Counted from the first letter of the stretch, positions 1 through 9,174 are shown. The stretch: 64,000 bases of DNA from LMUY01 sp965199005 (GCA_965199005.1 CBDAQK010000006.1:2418001-2482000); one strand, 5' to 3'. The notes: generated by a model from the letters alone, not told the origin. Translations and numbers: made by a program.

Positions 1-2
1 GG

Positions 3-953
3 CAGCCGCCCCTTGCAGAGTGGGACCAAATTATACGCTCGGTGGCGGAGCAGATTAGAAAACCCGTACCAGAGAACTGCAAAGTCGGCATCTACCCCCT
101 TCGTGAAATCAACGCTGTGGCAAGGGCTATCCGAGGCGGAACGTCCTACGAGATCGGAATAAATGCCGGGTTACTCGCTTTTGTAAGCAGCGTAGCCAAC
201 ATCTCCGGCGGCTACTTTCCGTTTGGCTCAAATCCGCAGGACGCGCTGAATGATAACTTGATCGGCGGGACAGCCTTCGCGCAAATGCTTCTCAGCCTTG
301 CGGGCCTAACTAAAGATCAGTCATTGCACACGGCACATCTGATACTGAAAACTGACAATGCAGAACTCGCTACGATGCTGCGTGACCTGTCAACTTTCCA
401 TGTGGTCGCGCATGAATATGCTCATGTGATGCTGGGCCATCATAAACGTCTGTCGTCAGCAAAGCGTCGGATTAAGGCCGACCATCATGGCGAGTTCGAC
501 GAAATGCCACTTTCGCACGAGCTTGAGTTCGAGGCGGACGAACTAGCTCAAGTGCTTACGCTGTCCTTCGCTGAATTATGTGGCATGCGCCTAGCGCTAG
601 CGCTGTGGTCAATCGATTTCTATTTTGCCTCTGTTGCATTTCTAGAGCGGTTCATTTCGGGGGTCTGCCTTCCGATAGCACATGTGCTGAACAAAGCGGC
701 GCAACAGCAAGGATTGGAAATGCGACTTCCCACTTCGATCTCACCGAGCGGCACACATCCCGAGCCGCACGCCCGTCGCGAGGTTTTAAAGCAGATTATG
801 GTCGAAATGCTCGGGGGCCAATCGGCGCAAGGGACGGAAATTGGAGCGGCATACGAGATGGCTAGCCGAACCGATTTGTTTCTTGAAGCTATCTGGTCGA
901 CGGCAGCAGGCCCGTTCTCGGACGGTGTAACCCAGGCGCTCCAGAGGAACTGA
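3..953 (+). CDS. HExxH zincin-like protein, 5' end outside the window
   Basis: The frame stays open to the window edge and the residues before the first possible GTG start (42) look coding, so the true start is probably upstream. Counting from GTG 42, the protein has a HEYAH zinc-binding motif at residues 124-128 and a second acidic motif (EFEAD, about 162-166). Together these make the HExxH...E/D layout of zinc metallopeptidases (gluzincin-like). No confident signal peptide or membrane anchor is visible in the part seen. The family is not recognised: ImmA/IrrE-like, M48-like or Lit-like (U49) proteins all share this motif. It sits just ahead of a tyrosine recombinase and near an Abi_alpha gene, so an accessory or defence role is possible, but that is inference only. 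Confidence 0.7.
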   Translation, partial: QPPLAEWDQIIRSVAEQIRKPVPENCKVGIYPLREINAVARAIRGGTSYEIGINAGLLAFVSSVANISGGYFPFGSNPQDALNDNLIGGTAFAQMLLSLAGLTKDQSLHTAHLILKTDNAELATMLRDLSTFHVVAHEYAHVMLGHHKRLSSAKRRIKADHHGEFDEMPLSHELEFEADELAQVLTLSFAELCGMRLALALWSIDFYFASVAFLERFISGVCLPIAHVLNKAAQQQGLEMRLPTSISPSGTHPEPHARREVLKQIMVEMLGGQSAQGTEIGAAYEMASRTDLFLEAIWSTAAGPFSDGVTQALQRN

Positions 954-1181
954 GGCATAAGAGGCTAAAGTTCATGTTAGATTTTGGATCAGCTAGTTAC
1001 GTCGGTTTGTCTCGTGGCTTGCGCGCAGAGACTGCATGGTCATGTCTCCAACGTCCGCTCTAGGGGTTGCTTCATGGATGCTTAAACGACCGCTATTGGT
1101 CGACTCTCGCCGCCTCGCGGTGGCTGACGTTGGCGGCCGCCCAAATCCTTCCCTGGCCATCTCGGCCGTTGGAGAACGATC

Positions 1182-1814
1182 ATGGGAATGTCAGAGTTTG
1201 ACCCCGCAGCGTCTGACCGACGCGCATGGAATGCAGGGCGGAAAGTCGGTGCAAAGCGGGCGTTGAAGCCGAGACAGGTCTGGGCCATTCGCTTCTTTCT
1301 TGACCAGCATCGCCGAATGCGTGATCGGGCGTTGTTCGACCTGGCTGTCGACAGCAAACTGCGCGGCTGTGACGTGGTCAGGATCAAAATCGGAGACCTT
1401 GTCATTGGCGGGCAAATACGCACCCGTGCCATTGTCGTGCAGCAGAAGACGGGTCGGCCGGTCCAGTTCGAGTTGCTGGCAGATGCACGAGCAAGCCTAC
1501 TTGCCTGGCTGGAACGGCGGGGCGGCACATTGGCAGACTATGTCTTTCCAAGCCGCGTCGACCCCTCTGATCATCTTAGCACCCGGCAGTATGCACGACT
1601 GGTCGATGAGTGGGTGAGCGGCGTCGGCTTGCGTCGTGAGGAGTATGGCACTCACTCCCTTCGCCGGACGAAGGCGTCGATCATCTACAAGGCCACCGGA
1701 AATCTACGCGCTGTGCAGATACTGCTCGGCCATACCAAGATCGAGAACACCGTGCGCTATCGTGGAGTCGACGTGGAAGATGCTCCCACTCTTGCGGAGG
1801 GTACCGAGATCTGA
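1182..1814 (+). CDS. tyrosine recombinase, catalytic domain only
   Basis: A 210-residue site-specific recombinase/integrase of the phage-integrase family. The catalytic set is complete: Arg61 (SKLRG), Lys89 (QQKTG), His158-x-x-Arg161 (HSLRR), His184 (LLGHT) and nucleophile Tyr193 (VRYRG). The protein is about half the usual integrase length because the N-terminal arm/core-binding domain is absent, as in a widespread group of short proteobacterial recombinases. The ATG is preceded by GGAG at a suitable distance. A strong hairpin follows the stop. Whether it moves DNA, resolves dimers or inverts a segment cannot be told. No flanking att direct repeat was recognised. Confidence 0.9.
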   Translation: MGMSEFDPAASDRRAWNAGRKVGAKRALKPRQVWAIRFFLDQHRRMRDRALFDLAVDSKLRGCDVVRIKIGDLVIGGQIRTRAIVVQQKTGRPVQFELLADARASLLAWLERRGGTLADYVFPSRVDPSDHLSTRQYARLVDEWVSGVGLRREEYGTHSLRRTKASIIYKATGNLRAVQILLGHTKIENTVRYRGVDVEDAPTLAEGTEI

Positions 1815-1819
1815 ATTAC

Positions 1820-1847
1820 CCGGCTCCTCCCTACCGTGAGGAGCCGG
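1820..1847 (+). terminator. hairpin after the recombinase gene
   Basis: A perfect 10-bp inverted repeat (CCGGCTCCTC / GAGGAGCCGG) with an 8-nt loop begins a few bases after the recombinase stop codon. No U-run follows, so termination would be weak or Rho-assisted. A recombinase binding site is an alternative. Confidence 0.5.
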
Positions 1848-1968
1848 TCCGCCACGCGCCCAAGTTGGTGCGTTAACCATACGGCCCTACTCCGCCAAGG
1901 GAGACACAGCGCCAGCTGACGAGTCAAACGCACCTGATTAAACTAGCCGACACGCATGCCTAAGAATT

Positions 1969-2913
1969 TCAAATCCTGCGTTCCGCCTGCACTCCACACG
2001 CCTGAGCAAAAGCTAATCCGAGAGGCGACACGTAATGCGCCATCACTTTGATGTTCCAACACTCAATTACTTCTATGTATCCAGTATCAACGTATTCTAG
2101 TAAGCCCAGTCCACGCAGGATCGCATAATCATTTTGCTGCTTATCGTTATAAATTGAATAAGGTGGGCATCCATTTGTGTAATCCTCCTTTGTTTTATGC
2201 CCCAGATCGATGTGCTCAATAACCACGCCCTGTTGGTTCAGAGCCCTTTCTAGTATTTTCCAGGCTTGCGTGAGTGTCGCAGGAGGCCTTTTGGCCTTCT
2301 TGAACGCATCTTCTATATCTTGACGGAGGAAGTGGTGCCCTAGGAAGAAGTTTTGCTCCATCGATATCAGGACGCTTCTCGGACCGCGCACGCCAACTAT
2401 AGCTTCAAAAAGCCTGGCCTGCACGGAAGACATCTGTGATAGCAGCCGAACGTAATAAACATTGTCCTCATTGTAATCTCCGGCCGAGGATACCAATAAA
2501 TTAGCCCACATTCTCACAAGATCGCTGCCTGGATCTTCCAGAGAGGCACTCTCTAAAAAAGGAACCAAAAACTTCACTGGTATGGGTTTGATCGGGGCCG
2601 TAATCATAGCAAGCTTTGGAGCAGCGTTGCGCATTATCGCCGTCAAGGATTCCTCTTGCTGGATACGGAGTAGATCTCTCTTATATGCAAGCTTATCACC
2701 TAATAAGCCAGCCCAGTTCGTAAACGGCGATAGAATAGTTAGCCACGCGCTTGTCTTTGCGCGAGTGACATCCACTGGTATGTGTTCAGTAACAGTCTTC
2801 CTGATTTCGTACTTAGCCGAAACTCCGACTTCCGCCGTAGCTTGAACGGTTAGAGAAGGAACATCAATGTTTCGCTTCCTCGATTGCGGCATCCTATTCT
2901 CACGGTTCTGCAT
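1969..2913 (-). CDS. Abi_alpha (DUF4393) family protein
   Basis: The core matches the Abi_alpha/DUF4393 family, annotated from abortive phage infection: a run of IxPIPxKFLVPFLExASLE followed by LVRMWANLL, about residues 102-134 counted from the ATG at 2892. ATG codons at 2913 and 2892 both give a sensible N-terminus. The frame continues upstream to 3279, but that part has arginine/proline-rich shadow composition and is left out. The gene is visibly more AT-rich than the metabolic genes to the right, which suggests horizontal acquisition. It lies downstream of, and on the same strand as, a YcxB-like membrane protein. Phage-resistance function is a family inference, not shown here. Confidence 0.8.
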   Translation of the reverse strand: MQNRENRMPQSRKRNIDVPSLTVQATAEVGVSAKYEIRKTVTEHIPVDVTRAKTSAWLTILSPFTNWAGLLGDKLAYKRDLLRIQQEESLTAIMRNAAPKLAMITAPIKPIPVKFLVPFLESASLEDPGSDLVRMWANLLVSSAGDYNEDNVYYVRLLSQMSSVQARLFEAIVGVRGPRSVLISMEQNFFLGHHFLRQDIEDAFKKAKRPPATLTQAWKILERALNQQGVVIEHIDLGHKTKEDYTNGCPPYSIYNDKQQNDYAILRGLGLLEYVDTGYIEVIECWNIKVMAHYVSPLGLAFAQACGVQAERRI

Positions 2914-3116
2914 ATTTCCACGGCTGCTCGGTAAGGCTACGGTTGGAAGACTCCTACTGCAAATGGTTTGCGCTTCGCCAGCAGCGGCAGCCTGATCTGA
3001 TGGCAGCTTCTTGCACCTTCCGCTTGAAACCGGCCATTCCGCTTCCGGCCCAAATCCAACTGTGAACCCGTGAAGGAGGCTCGCATGGACAACTGCGAAT
3101 GCCCCGTTTCTCAGAA

Positions 3117-3635
3117 TCACCGTCGCGCGCCGGGAACACCGGCTGACACCGCCAGGGCACGTAGGGATGCAAGCTGCTCTGACGACAGGACCCGCTTGGG
3201 GATGAACTGGAAGAGCACCTCGGTGAGGTAAAGCAGGATGACCTGGCCGTCCTCCCGCCATCGCAAGTAGTGGGCCCATGGCGTCACGCTGTTCGCGGTC
3301 GGCGTCCTGGCGGTCAATCCATCATCGGACCAGCTCATGATGATCGGAGACTGCGACTTGGCCCGTTGCCGGTGAAGCCGTTTCGCCAAAGCGGGAACGC
3401 GCACTCGTATGGTCGCGAGTGGGAAAGCCACGCCACCCAAGGCAGCGGCGAGAACAACCAGAACGCTCAAGCCCTTGTACCCGGATGGGAGCACCGCGAG
3501 CGCCAAGCCGCCCATGATAGCGACTACGATGAGCAGCGTGACAAAACTCGGCCGAGACAGGAACCTGTCCAAGCTGTGCCGCCTGTGCGCCGCAGCAGTA
3601 TCAGCCTGTGTCGGCGTGAACTCGATCACCTGCAT
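3117..3635 (-). CDS. YcxB-like membrane protein
   Basis: A 172-residue protein with two adjacent hydrophobic segments (about residues 31-49 and 55-76), then a cytoplasmic domain with the YcxB-like C-terminal pattern: an I-x-W-x-DDG strand, then PWxxY and an FxxxPKRxL strand (FQFIPKRVL). Start ATG 3635 is chosen because GGGGAG lies 4 nt upstream. The longer open frame to 3782 looks non-coding. The function of the family is unknown. It precedes the Abi_alpha gene on the same strand with about 200 nt between, so co-transcription is possible but unproven. Confidence 0.8.
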   Translation of the reverse strand: MQVIEFTPTQADTAAAHRRHSLDRFLSRPSFVTLLIVVAIMGGLALAVLPSGYKGLSVLVVLAAALGGVAFPLATIRVRVPALAKRLHRQRAKSQSPIIMSWSDDGLTARTPTANSVTPWAHYLRWREDGQVILLYLTEVLFQFIPKRVLSSEQLASLRALAVSAGVPGARR

Positions 3636-3866
3636 ATGGCTCCCCACCTGGATGAAACCGTCCCGGTCAGCCGGGCATATGTATCCGGCCCGGGTGTCCG
3701 CAGCCAGGTCTGTTGCGGGTCGAAAGTTGCCGAAGGACAAGCGGCAGCGGAGGTCCGCTTCTCCGGGTGCCGTGCTCCACAACGGACAGTCCGCTTTCGG
3801 CCAACTTCGGTCGCCACCGAAAACTTGAGCTGACTCAAAACCCGCAATCCAGACCGCGTCCGATCC

Positions 3867-4619
3867 CTACAACACCCGCGACAAAAAATCCTGCGTCCTT
3901 CGCTCCTGCGGGGCGCTGAGCACAGTGCGAGGTTTCCCCCGCTCCACCACCATGCCAGCATCCATGAAGGTCAACTCATCCCCCACCTCCCGCGCGAAGG
4001 CGAGTTCGTGCGTCACCACGACCATCGTCATGCCAGACCGGGCCAGATCCTTCATCACCGCCAACACCTCCCCCACCAATTCCGGGTCGAGCGCCGAGGT
4101 CGGTTCGTCGAACAGCATCAGTTGCGGGTCCATCGCCAGCGCCCGGGCGATCGCCACGCGCTGCTGCTCGCCGCCGGAGAGCTGGGCTGGAAACATCGCG
4201 TGCTTGGCGGCGAGACCGACGCGCTCCAGCAGCGCCATGCCGCGCGCCCGGGCCTCGGCCGGCCGGATCCGCTTCACCTGGATGGGGGCCTCCATGATGT
4301 TGCCCAGGGCGGTCATGTGCGGGAACAGGTTGAACTGCTGGAACACCATGCCGACCCTCTGCCGCATGCGCGCGATCTGGCGTTCCGGCAATTCGTACAA
4401 CACGCCATGGTGCTCGCGATAGCCCACCAACTCGTCCGCGACCCAAAGCCGCCCGGCATCGATCCGTTCCAAATGGTTGATGCAGGACAGCAGCGTGCTC
4501 TTGCCGGATCCGGACGGGCCGATGATGCACATCACGCTGCCGGTGGCGATGTCCAGATCGATGCCGCGCAGCACCTCCCGCCCGCCGAACCGCTTCGACA
4601 GGCCGCGGATGCGGACCAT
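3867..4619 (-). CDS. polar amino-acid ABC transporter ATPase
   Basis: A 250-residue nucleotide-binding subunit of the GlnQ/HisP type that powers import on the cytoplasmic side. Walker A is GPSGSGKST, the Q-loop is FQQFNLFPH (typical of polar amino-acid importers), the ABC signature is LSGGEQQ, Walker B is LMLFDEPTSALD and the H-loop His lies in VVTHELAF. It is the last gene of the monooxygenase/importer operon. Its ATG overlaps the permease stop codon by one base (TGATG), indicating translational coupling. Confidence 0.95.
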   Translation of the reverse strand: MVRIRGLSKRFGGREVLRGIDLDIATGSVMCIIGPSGSGKSTLLSCINHLERIDAGRLWVADELVGYREHHGVLYELPERQIARMRQRVGMVFQQFNLFPHMTALGNIMEAPIQVKRIRPAEARARGMALLERVGLAAKHAMFPAQLSGGEQQRVAIARALAMDPQLMLFDEPTSALDPELVGEVLAVMKDLARSGMTMVVVTHELAFAREVGDELTFMDAGMVVERGKPRTVLSAPQERRTQDFLSRVL

Positions 4620-5443
4620 CAGCGCGCCCGGTAGCGATGTTCGAGGAAAGACTGCCCGACCGACAGCACCGAGACGACGATCAGATACCAGAGCGAGGCC
4701 ACGATCAGCAGCGGGATCGTCTCGTAGGTGCGGGCGTAGATCAGTTGGGCGGTATACAGCAATTCCGCCAAGGCGATCACGCTCACCAGCGAGGTGTTCT
4801 TGACCATCGAGATCACTTCGTTGCCGACGGGCGGGATGATGACCCGCATCGCCTGTGGGAACACGATGCGGCGGAATATCGTCAATGGCCGCATGCCCAG
4901 CGCCAGCGCGGCCCGTGTCTGCCCGCGCGGGACGGAGGCGATGCCGCCGCGGATCACCTCCGCCGTGTAGGCGGCCTGGGCGAGCCCCAGCCCGGCCAGG
5001 GCGGCGAACATCGGCGTGATCAGCGTGTTGGTATTGGCGCTGAAGAGGGTGGGCCCCAGGGGCACGCGCAGCGCGATCACCGGGTAGAGGGCACCGAAAT
5101 TATACCAGAAGATCAATTGGACCAACGCGGGCACGCTGCGGAAGAACCAGATATAGGCCCAGCTCACCGTCGAGAGCAGCCGGTTCGGCGACAGGCGCAT
5201 CATCGCCAGCAGGGTGCCCAGCACCAGCCCGATCGCCATCGCGACCACCGTCAGCTCCAGCGTGCGGCTCAGCCCGATCAGGATTTGCCTGTCCAGCATG
5301 TACTGCGCGACCACCGGCCACTCGAAGGCTGGGTTGGTGGCGACGCTGTAGAGCACGAGCAGCGCGATCAGCATCACGACAGCGCTGGCCACCCAAATCC
5401 ATGGGTGACGCAGCGGCACGACACGCAGCGGCGGCTCCGCCAC
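4619..5443 (-). CDS. polar amino-acid ABC transporter permease
   Basis: A multi-span inner-membrane permease of the HisM/GlnP type, about 274 residues. Several hydrophobic spans are visible and the EAA loop (QTRAALALGM...FRRIVFPQA) contacts the ATPase. The open frame reaches ATG 5527, but that overlaps the binding-protein gene. GTG 5443, 20 nt after that gene's stop, gives a normal N-terminus and is preferred. It sits between the binding protein and the ATPase in a standard importer order. Substrate is not readable from the permease. Confidence 0.92.
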   Translation of the reverse strand: MAEPPLRVVPLRHPWIWVASAVVMLIALLVLYSVATNPAFEWPVVAQYMLDRQILIGLSRTLELTVVAMAIGLVLGTLLAMMRLSPNRLLSTVSWAYIWFFRSVPALVQLIFWYNFGALYPVIALRVPLGPTLFSANTNTLITPMFAALAGLGLAQAAYTAEVIRGGIASVPRGQTRAALALGMRPLTIFRRIVFPQAMRVIIPPVGNEVISMVKNTSLVSVIALAELLYTAQLIYARTYETIPLLIVASLWYLIVVSVLSVGQSFLEHRYRAR

Positions 5444-5463
5444 ACTGGCGTCGCCGCCTGGTG

Positions 5464-6342
5464 TCAACGCGGGGTGCCGGTCGGGTTCAAGGGCGCCTGC
5501 TTCACGGCGCTGCCCTCCAGCCCCCATTTCGTGACGATCTTGGTATAGGTCCCGTTATCGATGACGTACTGGATGGCGGCCTGCAACGGCGCTGCCAGGT
5601 CGGAGCCTTTCGGCAGGGCGACGCCGATATAGCTCGGGTCCGTATACGCCCCGACGATCTTCGCCTTGCCATTCGACTGCGCCACGAAATAGCCGATGGC
5701 GGTGGAGCCGAGCCAGAACAAATCCGCCCGCTTGCTCATCACCGCTCCTGCCGCCGCATTGCCGTCGGGGAAGGCCAGCGCATTGATCGGCTTCTTGCCG
5801 GCCGCCTCGCATTTCGGGTTCTGCTCCTCGGCGAACACCATTTCGCGCGAGCCGCGGGTGGTGCCGACGGTCAGGCCGCACAAATCCTCCAGCCCGTTCA
5901 CCTTGATGGTCGTATCGGCCAGGCCGGCGAACAACTCGTTGCCCGTCAGCGTGCCGATCATGTCGACGACCTTCTCTCGCACCTCGGAAATGCCCATCTG
6001 CCCGGTCGCGCCATCGAACCGCTTGGCCTGCAAGCCCGGGATCAGGGTGTCGAACGTCGTTGGCCGGATGTCGAGCTGGATCCCCAGCGCCTCCGTCGCT
6101 GCGTGCATGATGTCGATCTCCCACCCCGCGACCTCGCCCTTTGCGTCACGGAAATCGTCGGGCGGGGAGCCCAGCGCCACCGCGAGGGTGAAGCTCTTGG
6201 TGCCCGCGGGGAGCAGCTTGACCAAGGCAGGTTGCGGCGTTTGCGTCGGGATGACCGTATCCTGCGCCCAGGACGGTCCGGATGCGGCCAACCCCACCGC
6301 GACCAGGCACCGGAAGGACGTGCGGCGGATCAACGGGGTCAT
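5464..6342 (-). CDS. amino-acid ABC transporter substrate-binding protein
   Basis: A 292-residue periplasmic binding protein of the family 3 extracellular solute-binding class. It has an N-terminal secretion signal (basic MTPLIRR, a hydrophobic stretch, cleavage near SWA-QD), then the class pattern KGEVAGWEIDIMHAATEALG, and an IRPTTFDTLIPGLQAKRFD strand. It follows the second monooxygenase gene by about 24 nt. In known organosulfur operons this class binds cystine, S-alkyl or N-acetyl cysteines, or other polar amino acids. The ligand here is inferred only from the neighbouring monooxygenases. Confidence 0.93.
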   Translation of the reverse strand: MTPLIRRTSFRCLVAVGLAASGPSWAQDTVIPTQTPQPALVKLLPAGTKSFTLAVALGSPPDDFRDAKGEVAGWEIDIMHAATEALGIQLDIRPTTFDTLIPGLQAKRFDGATGQMGISEVREKVVDMIGTLTGNELFAGLADTTIKVNGLEDLCGLTVGTTRGSREMVFAEEQNPKCEAAGKKPINALAFPDGNAAAGAVMSKRADLFWLGSTAIGYFVAQSNGKAKIVGAYTDPSYIGVALPKGSDLAAPLQAAIQYVIDNGTYTKIVTKWGLEGSAVKQAPLNPTGTPR

Positions 6343-6366
6343 CTCATATCCTCGGATGGGTGATGG

Positions 6367-7707
6367 TTAAGCGCGCTGACGATGACTGCCAAAGGCGGGG
6401 CGCGCCAGGCCTAGACTGCCGCGCATCGTGCCGTCGCCGGAATATTCCGTCTGAAACAGCCCGCGCCGCTGCAACTCCGGCACCAGCCACTCGAACGCCT
6501 CCATCGCCGGCACGGGCATGAAGGCGGGCATGATGTTGAACCCGTCGCAGCCGCGGGCGGTGAACCAATCCTCCATCGCGTCCGCGACATCGGCGGGCGT
6601 TCCCACCACGATATTGTGGCCGGAGGCGCCCGCCATCATCTGCCACAGCTTGCGGATCGTCATTCCCGGCTGCCGCCCGAGCTTGGCGAGCTTTTCATGC
6701 CCGCTCTTGACCGCGTTATGCGTCTCCAGCGGCTCCGGCAACGGCCCGTCCTGATCATACCCGGACAGGTCGCCATAGGTGTCCATCAGCGTAGGCAGGC
6801 CGACGCGGGGGTGCACCAGGTCCTGCAATTGCTCGTACCGGTCCTGCGCGTCCTGCCGGGTGCGGCCCATGATCGGCAGGATGCCCGGCATCACCAGCAT
6901 GGTGTCTGGGTCCCGCCCGGCAGCCACGCCATGCGCCTTTACGCTGCGATAGAAGGCCACCGCGTCCTCACGGCTCTTTTGTGCCGTGTAGATCAGGTCG
7001 GCGATCCGGGAGCCCAGATCCTGCCCGGGTCCGGACGAACCCGCCTGGGCGATCACGGGGTAGCCCTGGATCGGCCGGGCGACGTTGAGCGGCCCCTTCA
7101 CCGCGAAAATTTCGCCCTTATGGTTCAGCGTGTGCAGCTTGGCCGGGTCGAAATACCGCCCGCTGGCCTGGTCGCGGATGAAGGCGTCATCTTCCCAGCT
7201 ATCCCACAGGCCGAAGACGACGTCGACGAACTCCTCCGCCCGGCGGTAGCGCAGGCTGTGCTCCATATGCGCGTCGCGGCCGAAATTATACGCCTCCTGC
7301 TCGCTCCAGGAGGTGACGACGTTCCAGCCGACCCGGCCCTCGCTGATATAGTCCAGCGAGGCGAATTTGCGGGCGACATGAAACGGATCGTTATAGGTGG
7401 TGGAGGCACTGGCGAGGAAACCGATCCGCTCCGTCACCGCGGCCAGGGCGCCGATCAGCGTCAACGGTTCGTAGACGTCGATGCGGGGATTGTAGCTCAG
7501 CTCGTCGTCGTCGCGCGCCGAGTGCCGCACGGCGATGCCATCCGCCCAGAACATGAAGTGGATGCGGGCTCGCTCGGCCGCCTTCGCCATCTGCTTCCAC
7601 AGCCGGATATCCAGCGCGGCATCCACGCGGGCGCCGGGCATGCGCCACCCGGCGGCGTGGGCGCCATTGGCAACGATGTTCAAGCCGAGTTTCATCTGCC
7701 GCTGCAC
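6367..7707 (-). CDS. NtaA/SnaA-type flavin-dependent monooxygenase (copy 2)
   Basis: A 446-residue luciferase-like (LLM class) monooxygenase using FMNH2 supplied by a separate reductase. Diagnostic stretches are FMFWADGIAV near the N-terminus, ASTTYNDPFHVARKFASLD, and GRVGWNVVTSWS, which mark the NtaA/SnaA/DszA/YxeK group acting on nitrilotriacetate, S-substituted cysteines or similar C-N/C-S substrates. GTG 7707 is chosen because AAAGGAG lies 7 nt upstream. The ATG at 7695 has its SD too far away. It is a paralogue of the preceding gene, of identical length, with 29 nt between them. No flavin reductase gene is seen in the operon. Confidence 0.93.
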   Translation of the reverse strand: MQRQMKLGLNIVANGAHAAGWRMPGARVDAALDIRLWKQMAKAAERARIHFMFWADGIAVRHSARDDDELSYNPRIDVYEPLTLIGALAAVTERIGFLASASTTYNDPFHVARKFASLDYISEGRVGWNVVTSWSEQEAYNFGRDAHMEHSLRYRRAEEFVDVVFGLWDSWEDDAFIRDQASGRYFDPAKLHTLNHKGEIFAVKGPLNVARPIQGYPVIAQAGSSGPGQDLGSRIADLIYTAQKSREDAVAFYRSVKAHGVAAGRDPDTMLVMPGILPIMGRTRQDAQDRYEQLQDLVHPRVGLPTLMDTYGDLSGYDQDGPLPEPLETHNAVKSGHEKLAKLGRQPGMTIRKLWQMMAGASGHNIVVGTPADVADAMEDWFTARGCDGFNIMPAFMPVPAMEAFEWLVPELQRRGLFQTEYSGDGTMRGSLGLARPAFGSHRQRA

Positions 7708-7736
7708 GATGCCGCTCCTTTTGTGCGCCGCACCAT

Positions 7737-9077
7737 CTACGGGCGGTTCGGGTTCCCCCGCAACCACCGGCTGACATAAGGCGGCAGGCCGAGGTTTTCG
7801 CGCAAGGTGTTGCCTTCATACTCCGTGCGGAAGCGGCCCCGGCGGTGCAGTTCGGGCAAGATCAGCTCCACGAAATCATCGATGCCACCGGGTAGATGAG
7901 TGGGGGTGATGTTGAACCCGTCCGCCGCGCCCGCCTCCATCCATTCTTCCATCGTATCGACGATCTGGGCCGGGGTGCCGATGGCGCGGAAACCCTCGCC
8001 CACAGCATATTCGTTGTACATCTGGCGGATGGACCAGCCTTCCTCTTTGGACCGCTGCCACCAGCTATAGGCCAGGCTGCGCATCTTGGCGCCCGTCGGC
8101 TCCGGCACCGGGCCGTCGAAATCGTAGGCGGAGAGGTCGCCCATCAAGCCAAACATCCGTGCCTGCCCGATCAGCGGGTCGATCAGATCCTGCAACTGCT
8201 GCAGCTTGGCCCGTGCCTCTGCCTCCGTCCGGCCGACGATGGGAACCAAAGCGGGCATGATCTTCAGATGGTCCGGATCCCGGCCGTATTTCGCCATGCG
8301 GCCTTTGACCGAGGCGTAGTACTCCCCCGCCAGCCCCAGCCCGTTGGCCGAGGCATAAACCACGTCGGCATCGGCGGCGGCGATCTCCTGCCCCATCGGG
8401 TTGGCCCCGGCCTGCACCAGCAAGGGCCGGCCCTGCGGCGTCGGGCGGGCGCTGAGCGGGCCGCGGACGGAGAAATGCTTGCCCTTGTGATGCAGCGTAT
8501 GCAGCTTCGCCGGGTCGTAGAATTGGCCGGATGCTTTGTCGTGGACGAAGGCATCCGGCTCCCAGCTATCCCACAGCCCGGTCACGACGTCGACGAACTC
8601 GCGGGCGCGTTCGTAGCGCGTGTCGTAGTCGAGATGCGTGTCGCGGTTGAAGTTCCACGCCTCCTGTTCGGACCAGGAGGTGACGACGTTCCACCCGGCG
8701 CGCCCGCCGCTGATATGGTCCAGCGAGGCGAATTTGCGCGCGATGTGGTACGGCTCGTTATAGGTGGTGGAGGCGGTGCTCACGAGGCCAATATGCTTGG
8801 TCATCGGCGCCAGGGCGGACAGCAGCGTCAGCGGCTCCAGCTCGACATTGCGGTTGGAGTGGCTGAGCGAACCCGGCGGCTTGTCGTTGGCGCGCACGCC
8901 CAGCCCGTCAGCGAAGAACACCATGTCGAACTTCGCCTCCTCCGCCCGCCGGGCGCAGCGGAGGAAGTGGCGGAAATCGGACGCACCGCCGGCTGGCACG
9001 TCCGGGTGGCGCCATGCGGCGTCGTGGTAGCCGAGATAGCGCATGGACAGGCCAAGCTTCATCAAGCGGGTGGTCAC
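7737..9077 (-). CDS. NtaA/SnaA-type flavin-dependent monooxygenase (copy 1)
   Basis: The first gene of the operon, 446 residues, with the same LLM-class landmarks as its neighbour: MVFFADGLGV, ASTTYNEPYHIARKFASLD, GRAGWNVVTSWS and a C-terminal GIDDFVELILPELHRRG. GTG 9077 is chosen because AGGAG lies 8 nt upstream. The longer frame to 9182 would run into the tRNA gene. Two tandem non-identical copies suggest two related substrates or two steps of one pathway. The promoter should lie in the roughly 100 nt before 9077, next to the tRNA gene. The substrate is not identifiable; an S- or N-substituted amino acid is the best guess from context. Confidence 0.93.
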   Translation of the reverse strand: MTTRLMKLGLSMRYLGYHDAAWRHPDVPAGGASDFRHFLRCARRAEEAKFDMVFFADGLGVRANDKPPGSLSHSNRNVELEPLTLLSALAPMTKHIGLVSTASTTYNEPYHIARKFASLDHISGGRAGWNVVTSWSEQEAWNFNRDTHLDYDTRYERAREFVDVVTGLWDSWEPDAFVHDKASGQFYDPAKLHTLHHKGKHFSVRGPLSARPTPQGRPLLVQAGANPMGQEIAAADADVVYASANGLGLAGEYYASVKGRMAKYGRDPDHLKIMPALVPIVGRTEAEARAKLQQLQDLIDPLIGQARMFGLMGDLSAYDFDGPVPEPTGAKMRSLAYSWWQRSKEEGWSIRQMYNEYAVGEGFRAIGTPAQIVDTMEEWMEAGAADGFNITPTHLPGGIDDFVELILPELHRRGRFRTEYEGNTLRENLGLPPYVSRWLRGNPNRP

Positions 9078-9174
9078 GGTGTTGTCTCCTATCCCCTCCC
9101 CCTTACCTGACGGGTGGATGGAGAGACAACCGAAGGGCTTCATCGGCGGGGATTTTGTGCTAGTGCCGCGCTCA

